From NCBI GenBank assembly GCA_038496445.1, contig JALMLS010000149.1, positions 235,363 through 299,362 on the forward strand: a DNA stretch of 64,000 nt. Reading direction: 5' to 3'. This stretch comes from Trichosphaerium sp. ATCC 40318. Lineage: Eukaryota > Discosea > Flabellinia > Trichosidae. Positions 10,213 through 21,865 of this stretch are shown piece by piece; positions within the stretch are counted from its first letter, which is position 1; each line of letters opens with the position of its first letter. The notes below the pieces were generated by a model. The model did no database searches, had not been told where the DNA came from, and saw nothing but the letters and a program-made list of their open reading frames with translations. The position numbers and the translations under genes were made by a program.

Positions 10213-11358
10213 TCATTGTATATGTCCCAACGCGGTTAATTCATCAACTGTCATTTTTCTCCAATGTCCCATCTTGACATTTTTCATTAGATTTTTTTTA
10301 AGCTACGTGTATGCGTACCTCTAAGTCTCCTAAGTGTATAGGTCCTACTGATACACGTTGAATTTCTTGTACGTGATTTCCTACAGCAGCTAACATACGA
10401 CGAACTTGATGGTATCGTCCTTCATATAATGTTATCCTACATTTTGTATCAGCCTTCAAAAAGAGAATCCAAAATGATGTACCGGCATAGTTGATTTTCT
10501 TTATCTACAATTTCGAACTCTGCAGGTTTACAAGCAATCTCTTCACTCTTTAAAAGTAATTTTCCTGTTGACAAGGGAGTGAGTGTAGAGTTCAAGGAGG
10601 TTTATTGGTAAATGTATAGTACCTGAAGCAAAAATTTCTGATTCTTTACCAGAAAATGGTTTTTGCAATTTCACTTGATACGTCTTTCCAAACGTGTGAT
10701 CTTTCTTTGTTGGCGTTGTAATATTTTTTACTAACTCCCCTAATATAAACCAGTTAACTTGGGAGATAAAAGACGTTGGTGAAAAAATAAAATAATAGGA
10801 AACTTGTTTGTTGTACCATCTTGACTGAGAATTAAAAGGCCTGAAGCCCATTTATCTAGCCTTCCTGCAACCGCTAATGTAGGCTGACGTTTGAGAAATT
10901 GCCTCTTATTATGTCATTAGTGGAGGGTTGCTGTTTCAATGAGAAACGCACTGGCAATAGATCATAAACAATTTGTTCCTCTTCGTGCTCTATTACGCGC
11001 GAACATACGTAATTGATTGGTTTGTGCATTACCAAGTGTAACCTGTGAGTACATTAACATGCAAAGTGTCGCAGACTTTTAATGTACTTTTCAATGTGCT
11101 CAAGGGGCTTTCCATTCATAGTTACGCGTTGTGGATCAATCCTTTCAGAGTAGTGAGCTCTTGTTGGGCTACGACCATCTACTTTCACTTTATTCTCTCT
11201 AACGAACCTCTATAGCGTGTGAGAGTTGCTGCGTGATAAACTGCTCATGAGTTTACAAAATACAGCTATAAGTGTATACATACGGGAACGTTTGATCGTG
11301 TGCAATGCCCAAGGTTGGAAATAAGCCTGTCAAATCGGTGTAGCTTGGAAGCTGCCAT
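10213..11358 (-). CDS. RsuA/RluB-family pseudouridine synthase
   Basis: An N-terminal S4-like RNA-binding segment (FDRLISNLGHCTRSNVP, then RFVRENKVKVDG) is followed by the synthase core. The signatures are LHLVMHKPINYVCSRV and AGRLDKWASGLLIL. The aspartate of GRLD is the catalytic residue in the RsuA/RluB/TruA-like folds. KTYQVKLQKPF and YEGRYHQVRRMLAAVGNHV complete the domain, and the spliced end LGDLE-MGHWRKMTVDEL is typical of the RsuA C-terminus. It would isomerise a uridine in structured RNA. Bacterial RsuA acts on 16S rRNA, so a mitochondrial or plastid ribosome is the likely target here. No clear transit peptide is visible at MAASKLHRFDR. Confidence 0.8.
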
Positions 11359-11880
11359 TTTCCCTTAACAACAGCAAAATCGCTACCTATTCATCAATTC
11401 GAGCGTCGGAGGCGCTTGGTTGCTTGTTTTATGCCTGTTAGCACTGGTCAACAGTATTAAAAAAAAGTCAGTAGGCTTACACCCCACAATGCGTCAATGG
11501 AGTTAGGGGTCGCAGACGAGGAGCTCACAAATGTCGTTGTTGCTGTCGACGACGATTCAGAGGCATAACTAGCAATTACGTACTTGTTTTTAATCTAACG
11601 CCTGTTAGGACGGCCTACTTCTTCAAAAACGAACGGACAAGAATTGCTACACAAAATACATTAAACCGTACTTAAACAAAGGTGCAACGAATTGTAGATG
11701 ATTTAATGCTAAAAATGATAACCAGGGCCTATAAGTAACGTAATTACGTTCTGTATTATGATTATTGGGTATGACACTCGTTAACGATTTTTTGACAGCT
11801 AATTAACTCGTATAGCGCTGTATTCGTTGCTGTCTTCCCAGACTGTACGTTCGTTAACCTAACACAACACTAAAATCAGT
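11359..11880. other. Intergenic with one possible short spliced exon
   Basis: A minus-strand stretch at about 11495-11575 reads ESSSTATTTFVSSSSA-like sequence and ends at a good GTAAGC donor. I found no start codon or domain, so I do not call a gene. The rest is A+T-rich and likely holds the 5' regions of the flanking divergent genes. Confidence 0.3.
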
Positions 11881-12727
11881 GCAGTCGTTGCAGTGCAGTT
11901 TATATTTTCGTTCGGATTGTTTGGCTTCGCAGGTAAACCCAACAAACTAAGAGCGTTATCTTACTTGATGATCAGGAGGAGTTACAAACTGGCTGGCTAT
12001 TAAAATGTTGTTTGACAGAATACCATTGATATATGGATCAGGAGTAATACAGAATAGATTTGTTCAAATTAGGAATACTGTCAAAAATGTAATGATGAGG
12101 ACTTTTTTTGATAAACAATTCCTCTCAAAGTACATGAGCGCCAAGATTGGACAATTTTTTGGATCACTGGATATTGGTAAGTTTTATAGCTAAGTTGCGC
12201 AAATTGACACTGTCGTTAGAATCAAAGATAACTGGTTTTCTTGAATCTGAGCAAGTAGAAGAAATAATTGACAATAAATTATCGGAATTATCAGCAAGAC
12301 CAGAAGGCATGTGGTTGTCAATGATGGGTATAGACCCAGCTAATTTAAAACCAATGATTAAACCGTTCATTGTTGGCATGGGTGCTGATATTGGGCCTAC
12401 AGTACGTTGTGGTATCCATCTAACATTAATTCGCTTTAGCTAATGACAAATATTGATCCTATGTCTTTTATAAATGTAGAGAAGATTAGGCAGGAGGTAG
12501 ATAATTTAATGGTTACTAAACTTCAGGAGCTTAACGCAGGAAGAGTAAAAAAACTAATGGAAGACGTCATTAGGAAGCATCTAGGGTAATAGAAGAAATT
12601 TGAAAAACTTACAAAAAAACCCACTTATTTATGTCGTAGATGGTTGATAGTGTGGGGAAACGTATTTGGTGGAATTCTCGGTCTCATCACAAAAGGTGTA
12701 GAGGTTGCTACTGGCGCTAATTTCTAA
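11880..12727 (+). CDS. DUF445-family membrane protein
   Basis: Exons join to give FIFSFGLFGFAGGVTNWLAI, then KMLFDRIPLIYGSGVIQNRF. This matches the DUF445 N-terminal signature (G.iTNwiAvkMLF.P...GsGviP.rf). The middle has amphipathic helices (KITGFLESEQVEEIIDNKL, ARPEGMWLSMMGID). The C-terminus HLGWLIVWGNVFGGILGLIT is the family's second membrane segment. DUF445 (bacterial YheB/YjiN-like) is a widespread family of poorly known function; here it would sit in an organelle or cell membrane. The start codon was not resolved: the first exon must be spliced to an upstream ATG, so the left edge is approximate. Confidence 0.75.
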
Positions 12728-13028
12728 ATAGCCACCCATGTATTGAGCTTCAAAACAAAAAGAGAAGAATGTTTATTTGTAATTTAATTTAAGTTTCATT
12801 GTACAGCTAACCATCTTGGTTAACTATATACATAAAAACAATGTAAAAGCGAACGCAATTATGGGTTTGTAGTCAAGTGACACAAAAGTGACTTAAGAAA
12901 ACTGAGAAAAACGAACAAAATAGCAAAACTCTGCTAAACTCATCACTTCATTTTCGCTGCAACGCAATTGTTGTACACTGTACAGCTTATTTACACACGT
13001 TGGTATTTTTTAGCGTAGTGAAGCAACA
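12728..13028. other. Intergenic spacer
   Basis: A+T-rich spacer between two co-directional genes. I see no further gene or repeat in it. Confidence 0.5.
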
Positions 13029-15093
13029 ATGGCTTTCATATTTAAAGGACCAAGAGCGCAACGCGTAGTAAAGCATGCACTAAAAGAGCGAGGTATGTTT
13101 TACGTAATTTATGTAACAAATAACACCTCACAAGGCTGGAAGATGATACCACCAGAAAGCACGGAAGAATGTAACCTTATATGGAGTAGAGGCAAGATTA
13201 CAATGACAATCCTCAGTTTAGGCTCTATGCGACATGCCTACGCGTAGAGACGCTTTTAACGAGTAAAATAGGCAGATTCATGAACAAAGCACCACAAAGG
13301 AAACAAACTGTATACAATCACTTTAACAGCCCTCAAACTGGCAACATCACAAAGAAATCAACAATGATAAACTGGTTCAAGCACCTAAAGCTTAAATTCG
13401 GAGATCCATTTTCATTCTTTCCTCGCTCATTCATTTACACCTCAGAGCGCGCTGAAGTCGCCAATGAAGTTAATGATCGATTATGGATACTAAAGGTGCG
13501 TGCGATTTCATGCTAGTGCCAAAGTAACCCTCTTAAAAGCCTGCTGTCATGTCTGGAGGTCGTGGCATCAAAGTACTTGACAGGTTGCCAATCTTAAAAA
13601 AGCCAGATCTTTACAATTTCTGCTTGGATAAGACAGATACCTCTGATGTTAAGAATCCAGAATCTTTCAAAAAAGGATTGACATTTGTAGCTCAAGAATA
13701 TATACCTAACCCGTTACTGGTAAACGGCTACAAATTCGACTTACGTCTGTATCCTATTGACAAAAATATTTTGACATTCTTTCAATTTTTGCTTTTTCTT
13801 TTTCCTTGACATTCGAAAAGTTATGTTTTGGTAACGAATACCTCTCCTACACGCGCATACATTTACACTGATGGCTTTGTGCGTATGATCTCTAAAAAAT
13901 TGGTCTAACAGTACCTACTAGGCACGATTTTGTATAGAGGTATAGTAGCGCAATTATTAGTTAAAACCCTTAACATTGTTCAAGCCATACTCAAATGACA
14001 TACTCACAAACACACGTCATTTGACTAATCACAATTTACAAAGTCAAAATATTAAAAAAGCCAACAAAGAAATATTAGAAGCTTTTACAGAAGCTGTTGG
14101 TGGTGTTAATATTGATGGTGGATCTGCAAACCCAAAGAGAAGAGCAAAAGAATTATTTTTGTGGATGAGAGACCAAGGAATGGACTACAAGTTATGCTGG
14201 GAAAAGTGCGTAGTGATGAGTTTGTTTTTTTTTGAGCAAGTTGACGAACTATCACCAATAGGATGAAGGAAATTATTACACTTTCATTGATGCCTTTTGA
14301 TACATTCTTAAAGGACACTGAGCACCCTCATGCAAATCAATTTGAGATATTCGGTTATGATATCCTTCTCTTTTATTGTTTTGTTTCTCCACTTTTTTTC
14401 CTTCGGCAATAATACCCTTAACCAATGATACATTTTTTGATCGACGACAATTTTAAGCCATGGCTACTAGAAGTAAATTATGCGCCAAGTTTCGCTGTAG
14501 GCTCTCATCTTGACTATATTATAAAGGTAAAACGCATTAGATCCCTTTTTCTGCTTACACGTTCTAGCATTTTGTTGTTGATGATGCTATTAACTTGATG
14601 TTCGAAGAAGGTGTTCCTAGAGATTTTACTCAATGGGCAGATGAAAGCGTTAGGGGTGATTGGGAGCCTGTATTTGCTTCAAAAGATAGTATTAAAATCA
14701 AACAAGAGATACTAGAAGGGAAACATAATGAATATTTTGACGAACTTATGAAGAGTATTTATGAAACAAAATACAGCCTAGAAGCTAAGGCGAAAAAAGA
14801 GTCAGCTGCCAGCTCGTAAAGCGAAATAATCGCATTTTTTCTTACGCTTACATAAGCGTTAAACGGGCAAAATAATACATTGAAGCCTTCAATAAACTAA
14901 AATACAAGTTTTGGTTATGAAGAAAAAAATGAACACGTTGTTATGAAAAATGTGAGTTTTCGTGTTTTTTTCTTACTATGCTCTCGTTTTTAGAGATAAA
15001 GAGGCATTTACATTAAATTATCTGCGCGACAAAGAGACGTTCTTAAAAAAAGCATTTTGTGAGTATGAAAATTGGTCGGAAAAAAACAAGTAA
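13029..15093 (+). CDS. Tubulin-tyrosine-ligase-like enzyme (TTLL)
   Basis: Multi-exon ATP-grasp ligase of the TTL/TTLL family, which adds glutamate, glycine or tyrosine to tubulin tails. In order the spliced protein shows YNHFNSPQTGNITKKSTMIN, FFPRSFIYTS, WILKPAGMSGGRGIKVLDRL (ATP-binding loop), FVAQEYIPNPLLVNGYKFDL plus RLYVLVTN, YIYTDGFVR, a spliced GLTVPTRHDF-like segment, and IDDNFKPWLLEVNYAPSF (metal and nucleotide site, ending in LLEVN). All core motifs look intact. A stop appears at 14817-14819 if the exon is read through. A GTAAAG donor just before it joins in phase to FGYEEKNEHVVMKN and then KEAFTLNYLRDKETFLKKAF, which look coding, so I extend the gene to 15093. The exact substrate cannot be told. 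Confidence 0.85.
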
Positions 15094-15380
15094 ATGTCAA
15101 TAAATTTCTCACATTTTCGTAGTTTGGTAAAATATTTACTTCCCCTTTCCTCTTCTCCCTCGACCTTCCCCTTCAACGTTGTGTCCTCTACCACCAACTT
15201 TTTAAACAATACACACAAGTAATAAAAGCTCGAATTACGCAGCGGGTAAGAAAATAAAAAGAAAAGTGCCCACACGGCCCTATACGCTTTTTATTTAGAA
15301 CGAAATTCAATTTTATTATTTCCTTTCGCTTTTTTAAATGAATTTATTTATATAGACGTTGTCCTGCGTTTATAGTGCAA

Positions 15381-17265
15381 ATGACGGAATCAGTCGGCTT
15401 TAATAGAGTACTGGGTGAGCTTTCAATGGGCAAAAGGCCAATTCAACTTGCAACAGTTGTAGAATCGCCAGCAAAGCGTAGGCGCGTATCAAAATACCCA
15501 AAAGGTGGAGGATTTAAAAAAACAAACACTACTCCTTCGAAGAAGTCTGAAAATGAGGTACGAACACAAAAAAACTAAATTTGAAGCTACGGAACAAATA
15601 ATAGCGAGTAACGATTAAAATTTCTGTTGTTTTTTTTTCCAAATAGCGCCAACAGAATTCGAGACCTTTTTTCTTGCCTCACCCTCACTAAATCACTGCC
15701 TAGATCCAAAATCAACCAATGACCAATGTACCTCTATCTCCTGGGCAACACCTAACAGCTATGTCTGTACGTAGAAAGATATTAACCACATATTGTTAAA
15801 AACGAAACCACAACGCTATTTTCTCGCTTCGTAAACAAACTAACGAGTTCCCTAGAAGGACATTGATCCATCTACTATTTTCTTGTCTTTACCAAACAAT
15901 TATGCTCAATTGGGCGAAATACAAGAAGTGAAAGGTGCTAATATGCTTAACGACAAGCTTATGCTTCACGTTAAGTTTACAGGTAGTGAGCGACTTTAAA
16001 TATTACCTACCATTGCTCTAACGCGTACCTAGAAGCTGATGATTGGTGCTACGTCCCAGCCGAGTTTGCAAACAATCGGGCTCCCCAAGCCGTCATAAAG
16101 TTCTACCAAAGCCGACTGTGCTCTCCAAGCACAAGCGCTATTTTTACAGCGCCACCCGTCATGGCAACCGCAGCTTCGCCTTTGATTACCGTTGTACAGC
16201 AGCCACCAGCAAAGGCTGTTTACCAACGTCTGCTGAAGCCATTTCCAGCTGTTGCATTAGGTACGTGAACACTTTCAAGTAAAAGAAACTGCTTTACGGG
16301 TTCCAGTTTTTCGGTTTTTTTTCTCCTTTTACTTTATTCCTAAATGTCGTTTTTAGCTGGCATACCAGATAGATCCGAACAATTCTACGTTGAAGCCACT
16401 TTGTTACATAGTGGAACGAAGGCAGAATTAGACTTCTTGGTAGGTGGTAAAACATTAAACATTAATCCCGACTACCCAACCGGTACGCCACTTTTTTTGT
16501 GAACGTTAAAAAAATAGGAACCAACCCGTTTTTCTTTTGTAACCTGACCCTATTTTGTAGTCTTCAAAAAGCTGAAAATAACTACAACCTCTCAGCGCCA
16601 AGGGACGTTATTCCGTTTATGCTTTAAACTCAAGCGTTACGAAAATGAGCAGCTTGTAGATGTACCAGGTAACTACGCGCATTTCAATAATATTTTTTTT
16701 ATCCCTTCTTTGCCCTTCTAACTTTATAACTGTAGGCGGTACTATTACTACTGTGCCAATTGAAGTGTTTTCTCATACTACATACTTGAAGAAAGAGAGT
16801 AAGTTTCGATGACGCGTTTGTTCGATGTTTTACTTATTTCCCTCTGTAGAAACAGTTACGCATGTTTGCCCTAGCATTACAAGAATCATTCCGGATAATG
16901 GTACAAAGAATTTTTGCGAAGACTTTCCCCTTTTTTCTTTGCTTTTCTGTTCTTGTTACTAACTCATGCTCAAGGTCCTCTTGCTGGTGGTAATACGGTT
17001 GCTGTGCTTGGTACAGCTCTTGGTAGTGGGTCAGTGAGAGAACTGTGGTTTGGCTCTAAGAAAGTACGCTTTTAGGAAACTCGCGTTACCCGACCTGTTT
17101 ATTTATTGATTGTTTTTCAAGGTGTCTGTACAACTCCATGATGTAAGTACGCTCCTATGTACAGTGCCAAAAGGAATGGCAAAAGGAGAAATAGTGGCTG
17201 TGCGCTTGCACGATCCCAGAGAAGACTACGCCTCAGAAGGTGCTCTCTCATATCATTACTGTTAA
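15381..17265 (+). CDS. IPT/TIG-domain protein, probable nuclear regulator
   Basis: Multi-exon gene. The N-terminus (MTESVGFNRVLGELSMGKRP) is followed by a basic cluster AKRRRVSKY that could be a nuclear localisation signal. A conserved-looking central part runs SLPNNYAQLGEIQEVKGANM, a Pro/Ala-rich stretch, then FYVEATLLHSGTKAELDFLV and GTLFRLCFKLKRYENE. The C-terminal quarter reads PSITRIIPDNGPLAGGNTVA then VLGTALGSGSVRELWFGSKK. This is a TIG/IPT immunoglobulin-like fold, with the usual P-x-x-G-P-x-x-G-G-x-x-V pattern. TIG domains follow DNA-binding regions in Rel, COE and CSL factors. The central block could be such a domain, but I do not recognise it. Exon 2 was placed with a GAG acceptor to keep frame, which is uncertain. 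Confidence 0.65.
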
Positions 17266-17384
17266 AATTTATGTTTTGTGTTTCAATGCGTTAATAAAAT
17301 GTCCAAAAAAACAAAATGTCTTTGAGTGGTACAATGGTATTTTTCTTGTTTACTTGGGTGTCTCATACAAATATATGGGCAGCC

Positions 17385-17778
17385 TTATTTGTTTGCTGGA
17401 GGTTGTGCATCACGCAAAGATGTCATTACGTTTTTAACTTGGTGGAATTCTTCTTCTAGCGCTTTGTTTAGTGCTTCTTTGGTGAGTCTTCCAATTTCCT
17501 GGGGTTGTTCGTGTGCTAGCTCTGGGTCTACGATAATATCATCACAAATTGTAGTAAATTCTATACGAATGGTATTAGTAGGTAGCTGGAGCGTAGGGCA
17601 CGTACGTGACGACTTTGCTAGTTTGACAATAACCTTTCCGCCTAAACTCATGGTTAATTTTGCATTATAATGCGTCCATACAGTTAGATTTGCCAACGCA
17701 TTTGATTTGGCTGACTTTGTTTTGCATTTGGCTCATTTGAGGAGCAAACATCTTTTGTGCGAAATTGGCGAAGTTCAT
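17385..17778 (-). CDS. YbaB/EbfC-like protein
   Basis: Small protein of about 100 residues starting MNFANFAQKMFAPQMSQMQN. Two 40-45 bp introns are inferred, the second ending with a good branch-like CTACTAATACC before TAG. The product reads KVSQIKCVGKSNCGKVIVKL, then IVDPELAHEQPQEIGRLTKE and ALNKALEE. This follows the YbaB/EbfC pattern: an N-terminal Met/Gln-rich helix, a small beta sheet with a DPEL turn, and a C-terminal helix. Bacterial YbaB binds DNA as a dimer; eukaryotic copies are usually organellar. The start codon lies 79 bp from the divergent PIG-A start. Without the inferred introns the frame breaks, so the model depends on splicing. Confidence 0.55.
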
Positions 17779-17857
17779 TGTGAAGTGGTATTGTTTGTAG
17801 GATCTTTACGAAAAATGTAAGGCTGGCTTAAAGTGGTTTGTCTTTTGTATTGCGAAG

Positions 17858-19982
17858 ATGAGCGCAGAGAAGCGACTATGCATCGCTATGATGTCTGATT
17901 TCTATTACCCAAAGATGGGAGGCGTCGAGCTGCACATTTTTCAACTGTCGCAATGTCTTATCGCTAGAGGTCACAAAGTAGCTAAATCACGCTTTACGTA
18001 CCTTTTTGTAACGTTCAGTAGGTTATTGTCGTTACACATGCTTATGGCGATCGAAAAGGCATTAGATACATGACAAATGGTCTGAAAGTATACTACGTAT
18101 CCCAAATGCCAATTTACAAAGGAACAAGCTATCCAACAGCAATTGTTTCAACATTATTCCCTGTAGTACGTAAAATATGGATACGAGAACGTGTAGATGT
18201 AGTTCACGCTCATCAGGTACAATTAGCTGACGTTGCAATTTTTTTTGATTGGCTTCAAATTCTGACACTTACAAGGCTTTCTCAGTAATAGGCCTAGAGA
18301 GTTTAATACTCGCTGGGTTATTGGGATATAGAACAATGTACCACATTCGCTTTTTTTTACTCTGAACGAAAAACAATGTCGACTTCTTTTTTATTTTCAG
18401 CTTTTTTTTACTCTTGTGTTTAGTTTCACAGACCATTCTCTATTTGGATTTGCAGATTCTTCTAGTATACTAGTAAATAAGGTATTAAAGTATTGTCTAA
18501 CGGATGTCAGTCATTGTATTTGCGTATCTCACACAAGGCACGCGAATTGATTTAAAAAAAAATACTTGTCTTTTTTTTTCGCTTTTATATCTAATGGCTA
18601 TTTAAAGCAAAGAAAATACAGTGTTACGTGCTGCCCTTGATCCATATGATGTATCAGTTATACCAAATGCAATAGACAACGCTAAATTCTCACCAGATCC
18701 CAGTAATATAAAAAATCCTGAAACCAGTGCGTGACAATTTTTTTTTTTGTAATCACAATTTCTAATGTTTTTGAAAGTAACAATATGCGTGTTGAGTCGG
18801 TTGGAGTATCGTAAAGGAATGGATTTACTAGTAGATGTGGTAACTCATAAAAATAGAATATATTCAAAACATGACTTACCATTATACTCAAGGTGCCTAT
18901 GATATGCGAAAAGTACCCACATATCAAATTTTGCATAGGTAAAAAAAAAAACTTTAACAAATAGAGCCATTAAGCAAGTTTGTTCATGAGTTATTGTAGG
19001 AGGGGATGGTGATAAGAGATTAGATATAGAAGAAATGATTGAACGTAATAGACTTGAAGATAAGGTATCAATGCTAGGAAGGATTCCCCATGCAAACGCA
19101 AAAAAGGTAAAAAAAAAAAATCTTCAATATATTACTAAGCACGTTAGTTTCTAACACAAGGGCATATTTTCCTTAATTGTTCCCTTACAGAAGCTTTTTG
19201 TATAGCTATTGTAGAAGCTGCTGCTTGTGGTCTTCTAGTTGTATCCACACGCGTTGGAGGAGTACCAGAAGTTCTACCACCGAGTATAATGAAGATGGCA
19301 AATCCAAGTGCAGACGGTACGCAGTTTATACAGTGGCATCATCACCAACTGTATGTTTGAAAGGCAATTGTGGAAATCCTATTTTTGTTATTGTAACTAC
19401 GTCATCTTGAGATGCACTTATGCTTCTTTTATACTGAAAAGTTTGCTCTTCTAATTTCTCAATCGCAGATATTTTTGTAAAACTATGTGAGGCTATAGAG
19501 GATGTTAAGGTTAATTTTGATCCACATAAGATACATGATGAAGTAAAGACAATGTATAATTGGTATTACACTGCTGAACGTACAGAGATGGTCTACAATA
19601 AAGTTTTAGAGGAGCCAACTGCTCCTTTGTTAGAAAGGTAAAAACACAAATCAAGAAAGATCCTCATCGATATCTCGTCTGAATCTTTCTTAGGATGAAA
19701 CGATACTATGGATGTGGCATATGGGCTGGTAAGACATTATTATCAGCTTTAAACCTTTGTTGTTTCAAAATCCTATCACGTGACACGTGGATAATGTCAC
19801 GATTTTGTTTTTTTTGGCTTGGGTTTTTTTAATGTGTTTTGTTAGGCAAGTTGTTTGTTTGTTTTACATTGATGATATATCTGTATTGTATATTATTAGA
19901 GTGGCTATCTCCAAAAAAAGATGTAGAGATTGCAAGGGACTTTCCTTCGAAGTTAACAAAGAAAAGCACAAAATGTGACTGA
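17858..19982 (+). CDS. PIGA: PIG-A, GPI-anchor GlcNAc transferase catalytic subunit
   Basis: Multi-exon GT4 glycosyltransferase. It begins [20 protein letters not shown] then [17 protein letters not shown], the hallmark PIG-A N-terminus. Further matches are [126 protein letters not shown] (nucleotide-sugar site E..E) and [13 protein letters not shown]. The last exon encodes [20 protein letters not shown], the membrane segment that anchors it at the ER. It transfers GlcNAc from UDP-GlcNAc to phosphatidylinositol, the first step of GPI synthesis. Family assignment is secure. Its product would serve surface proteins such as the one at 28420-30759. Confidence 0.93.
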
Positions 19983-21091
19983 TGCGCGCCTTGTACAGTA
20001 GTAATGAGAAATAAAAATAACCTTTCTGGCGTTTGTAACTCAGGCGTTCAAGTCATTAATGGTACTACAAACTATCACTATCATATAGTAATAAGTAATG
20101 GAGCTCTTCAAGAGACGACAGTGCTCAGTTAAATGTTTGCTAATATCAATGTCCAATCAGCTTCTTCTCCAATCTGCTTTTGCTGTTTATCAGTGCCTGT
20201 TGTTTGACTGACATACCTAATGAGTAATTACTACGACTACATGCAAAAAGAATGAGAGGCTTTGGTATCTTTGTTAAGGAATTCACTCATGTAGACCCAC
20301 ATTGTTGGTAACAGCATTCTACAATGCCTGCTGCAATCAGAATTACTATTAAGAACTGAAATTTATGTACCCTAACGAAGGTAACAGCACAATGTGAGCA
20401 CGGCTCTAAAGGTCAACTAAGAGCGGCAACTACGACAGCCATGGGTTTGCGCATGACAGGCAGTTTTTAATTTGGCGGTGACCAACCCGCTGAGTGGTAG
20501 AAGAACCAAGCGCTCATCCTTTTGTACACGTACAAACATTAAAAAAATAAATTGTGGGATACACTTCACTGAAATATCCACCTAAAATACTCAAATATGG
20601 ATAATGCACATTTGAAAACGCTCACAAACCCTTTTGTAGCCAGTTTAATGTGTGATAATAGTATTAGCGATGTTTTTGGTTCTCAAAACGTGCTAGTAAG
20701 CGATCACTTTGTGTTTTCCACTTGTACTCTTCAGGAATTCGTTTTCTTTACTGTATCGCACATCTTGGGTACAATGAATGGTTTGTATGTTCGTTTGGCA
20801 TTGCACAAAAGGAATTGTGTATAGATATTCGTTGCATGGTCGCCCAAGAAACGACGATACGAAACTTGTGAGCGAAGTGTTGTTTTTTCCTTTTTTGGGT
20901 GTTTTCATGTCGTTTCATTTGTACGTTGCTGTCAGTGTCCTTTCATTTCTAGCCACCAATGGTGCCTTTTAAAATGGAAATCCATCCTGTTGTGTAATAA
21001 TGAAGTGTAGCCTTTTTTGTCCTGTAATATGACTGCGCTGCATTCAAAGAGCTTGTCTCAAAGTAATCTGCTGAAAGAAAAGCAGCCAACT
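19983..21091. other. Intergenic 1.1 kb with an unproven small ORF
   Basis: A plus-strand ATG at 20597 opens 75 codons (MDNAHLKTLTNPFVASLMCD...). A plausible 50-bp GTACAA...TATAG intron would join it to a short second exon. I recognise no domain, and the opposite strand has an equally long frame at 20693-20908, so neither is called. The first 600 bp hold nothing I can support. Confidence 0.35.
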
Positions 21092-21650
21092 CTAGCACTT
21101 CACTTTGTGATACTTGTATTGGTTGCGTCCCAGTTTTAAATCCAATAACCAGATTAAAAGGGTACTAGAGATTATAATAAAAAAGTAAGAATGATCTACA
21201 ATGAAAAATCACAGCGAAGTTGGTAAAAAAAGGAAGTTGAAACTGTGGAGTGAAGAGGAATTTGTTTTTTCGTACTGTAAGGTTGTTGTCTACAATAGAA
21301 GCAATACGTTCAAACGACTTTTTGTCTTCGAGAAAAACAACAAGTGCTTGGCCATGATACCTCTTTCCTACTCCATAATTTCCAATATCGTCAAGAGGAG
21401 TCAAAATTCCAATATAAGCTGGCCTGATCCCTCCTCTTTTACCTCCACTTAAATCCATGGCCGAGGAGTGAGGGTACATAGAGGTATGTACTGATTCTTC
21501 AAGAACATCATTTTGGCTATTTTGAGGTTTATCAGGGTATTTAAGTGCAAAGAACTGCGAATTAAACTCTGAGTAAGAAGGGTGACATGTTTCAAACAAT
21601 TTAGCTGGTGATGATGATTCAAACGTTGAGTTTGATATCCTAATGAACAT
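21092..21650 (-). CDS. Uncharacterised protein with C-terminal hydrophobic segment
   Basis: Two exons. Exon 1 (from ATG at 21650) is hydrophilic and Ser/Asn-rich. It then has an ordered part, RGGIRPAYIGILTPLDDIGN followed by YGVGKRYHGQALVVFLEDKK and SFERIASIVDNN. A GTACGA...TTGTAG intron leads to exon 2, DHSYFFIIISSTLLIWLLDL plus a short basic tail ending at TAG 21092-21094. The last part looks like a membrane anchor. I do not recognise the family. It lies just downstream of the large RCC1-F-box-ARF gene on the same strand, with about 215 bp between them. Confidence 0.45.
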
Positions 21651-21865
21651 TTATCCGGCAAAATATAATCTTCAAGCTGGTAACGATCACGTGTTGTGGT
21701 TAAACGTTTAACCAAAACCAACAAGAAATAGCTTGACCTTATTTTCGAAGCACATATTTAGTTGAAACAGGCAGCTAAAAGTAGTTAATGTGGACACTTC
21801 AATTCAGTTGCTTACAATATCAAACAATGCTCGTTAAGTTCATATTATGTGTTATTAATAAAGAA

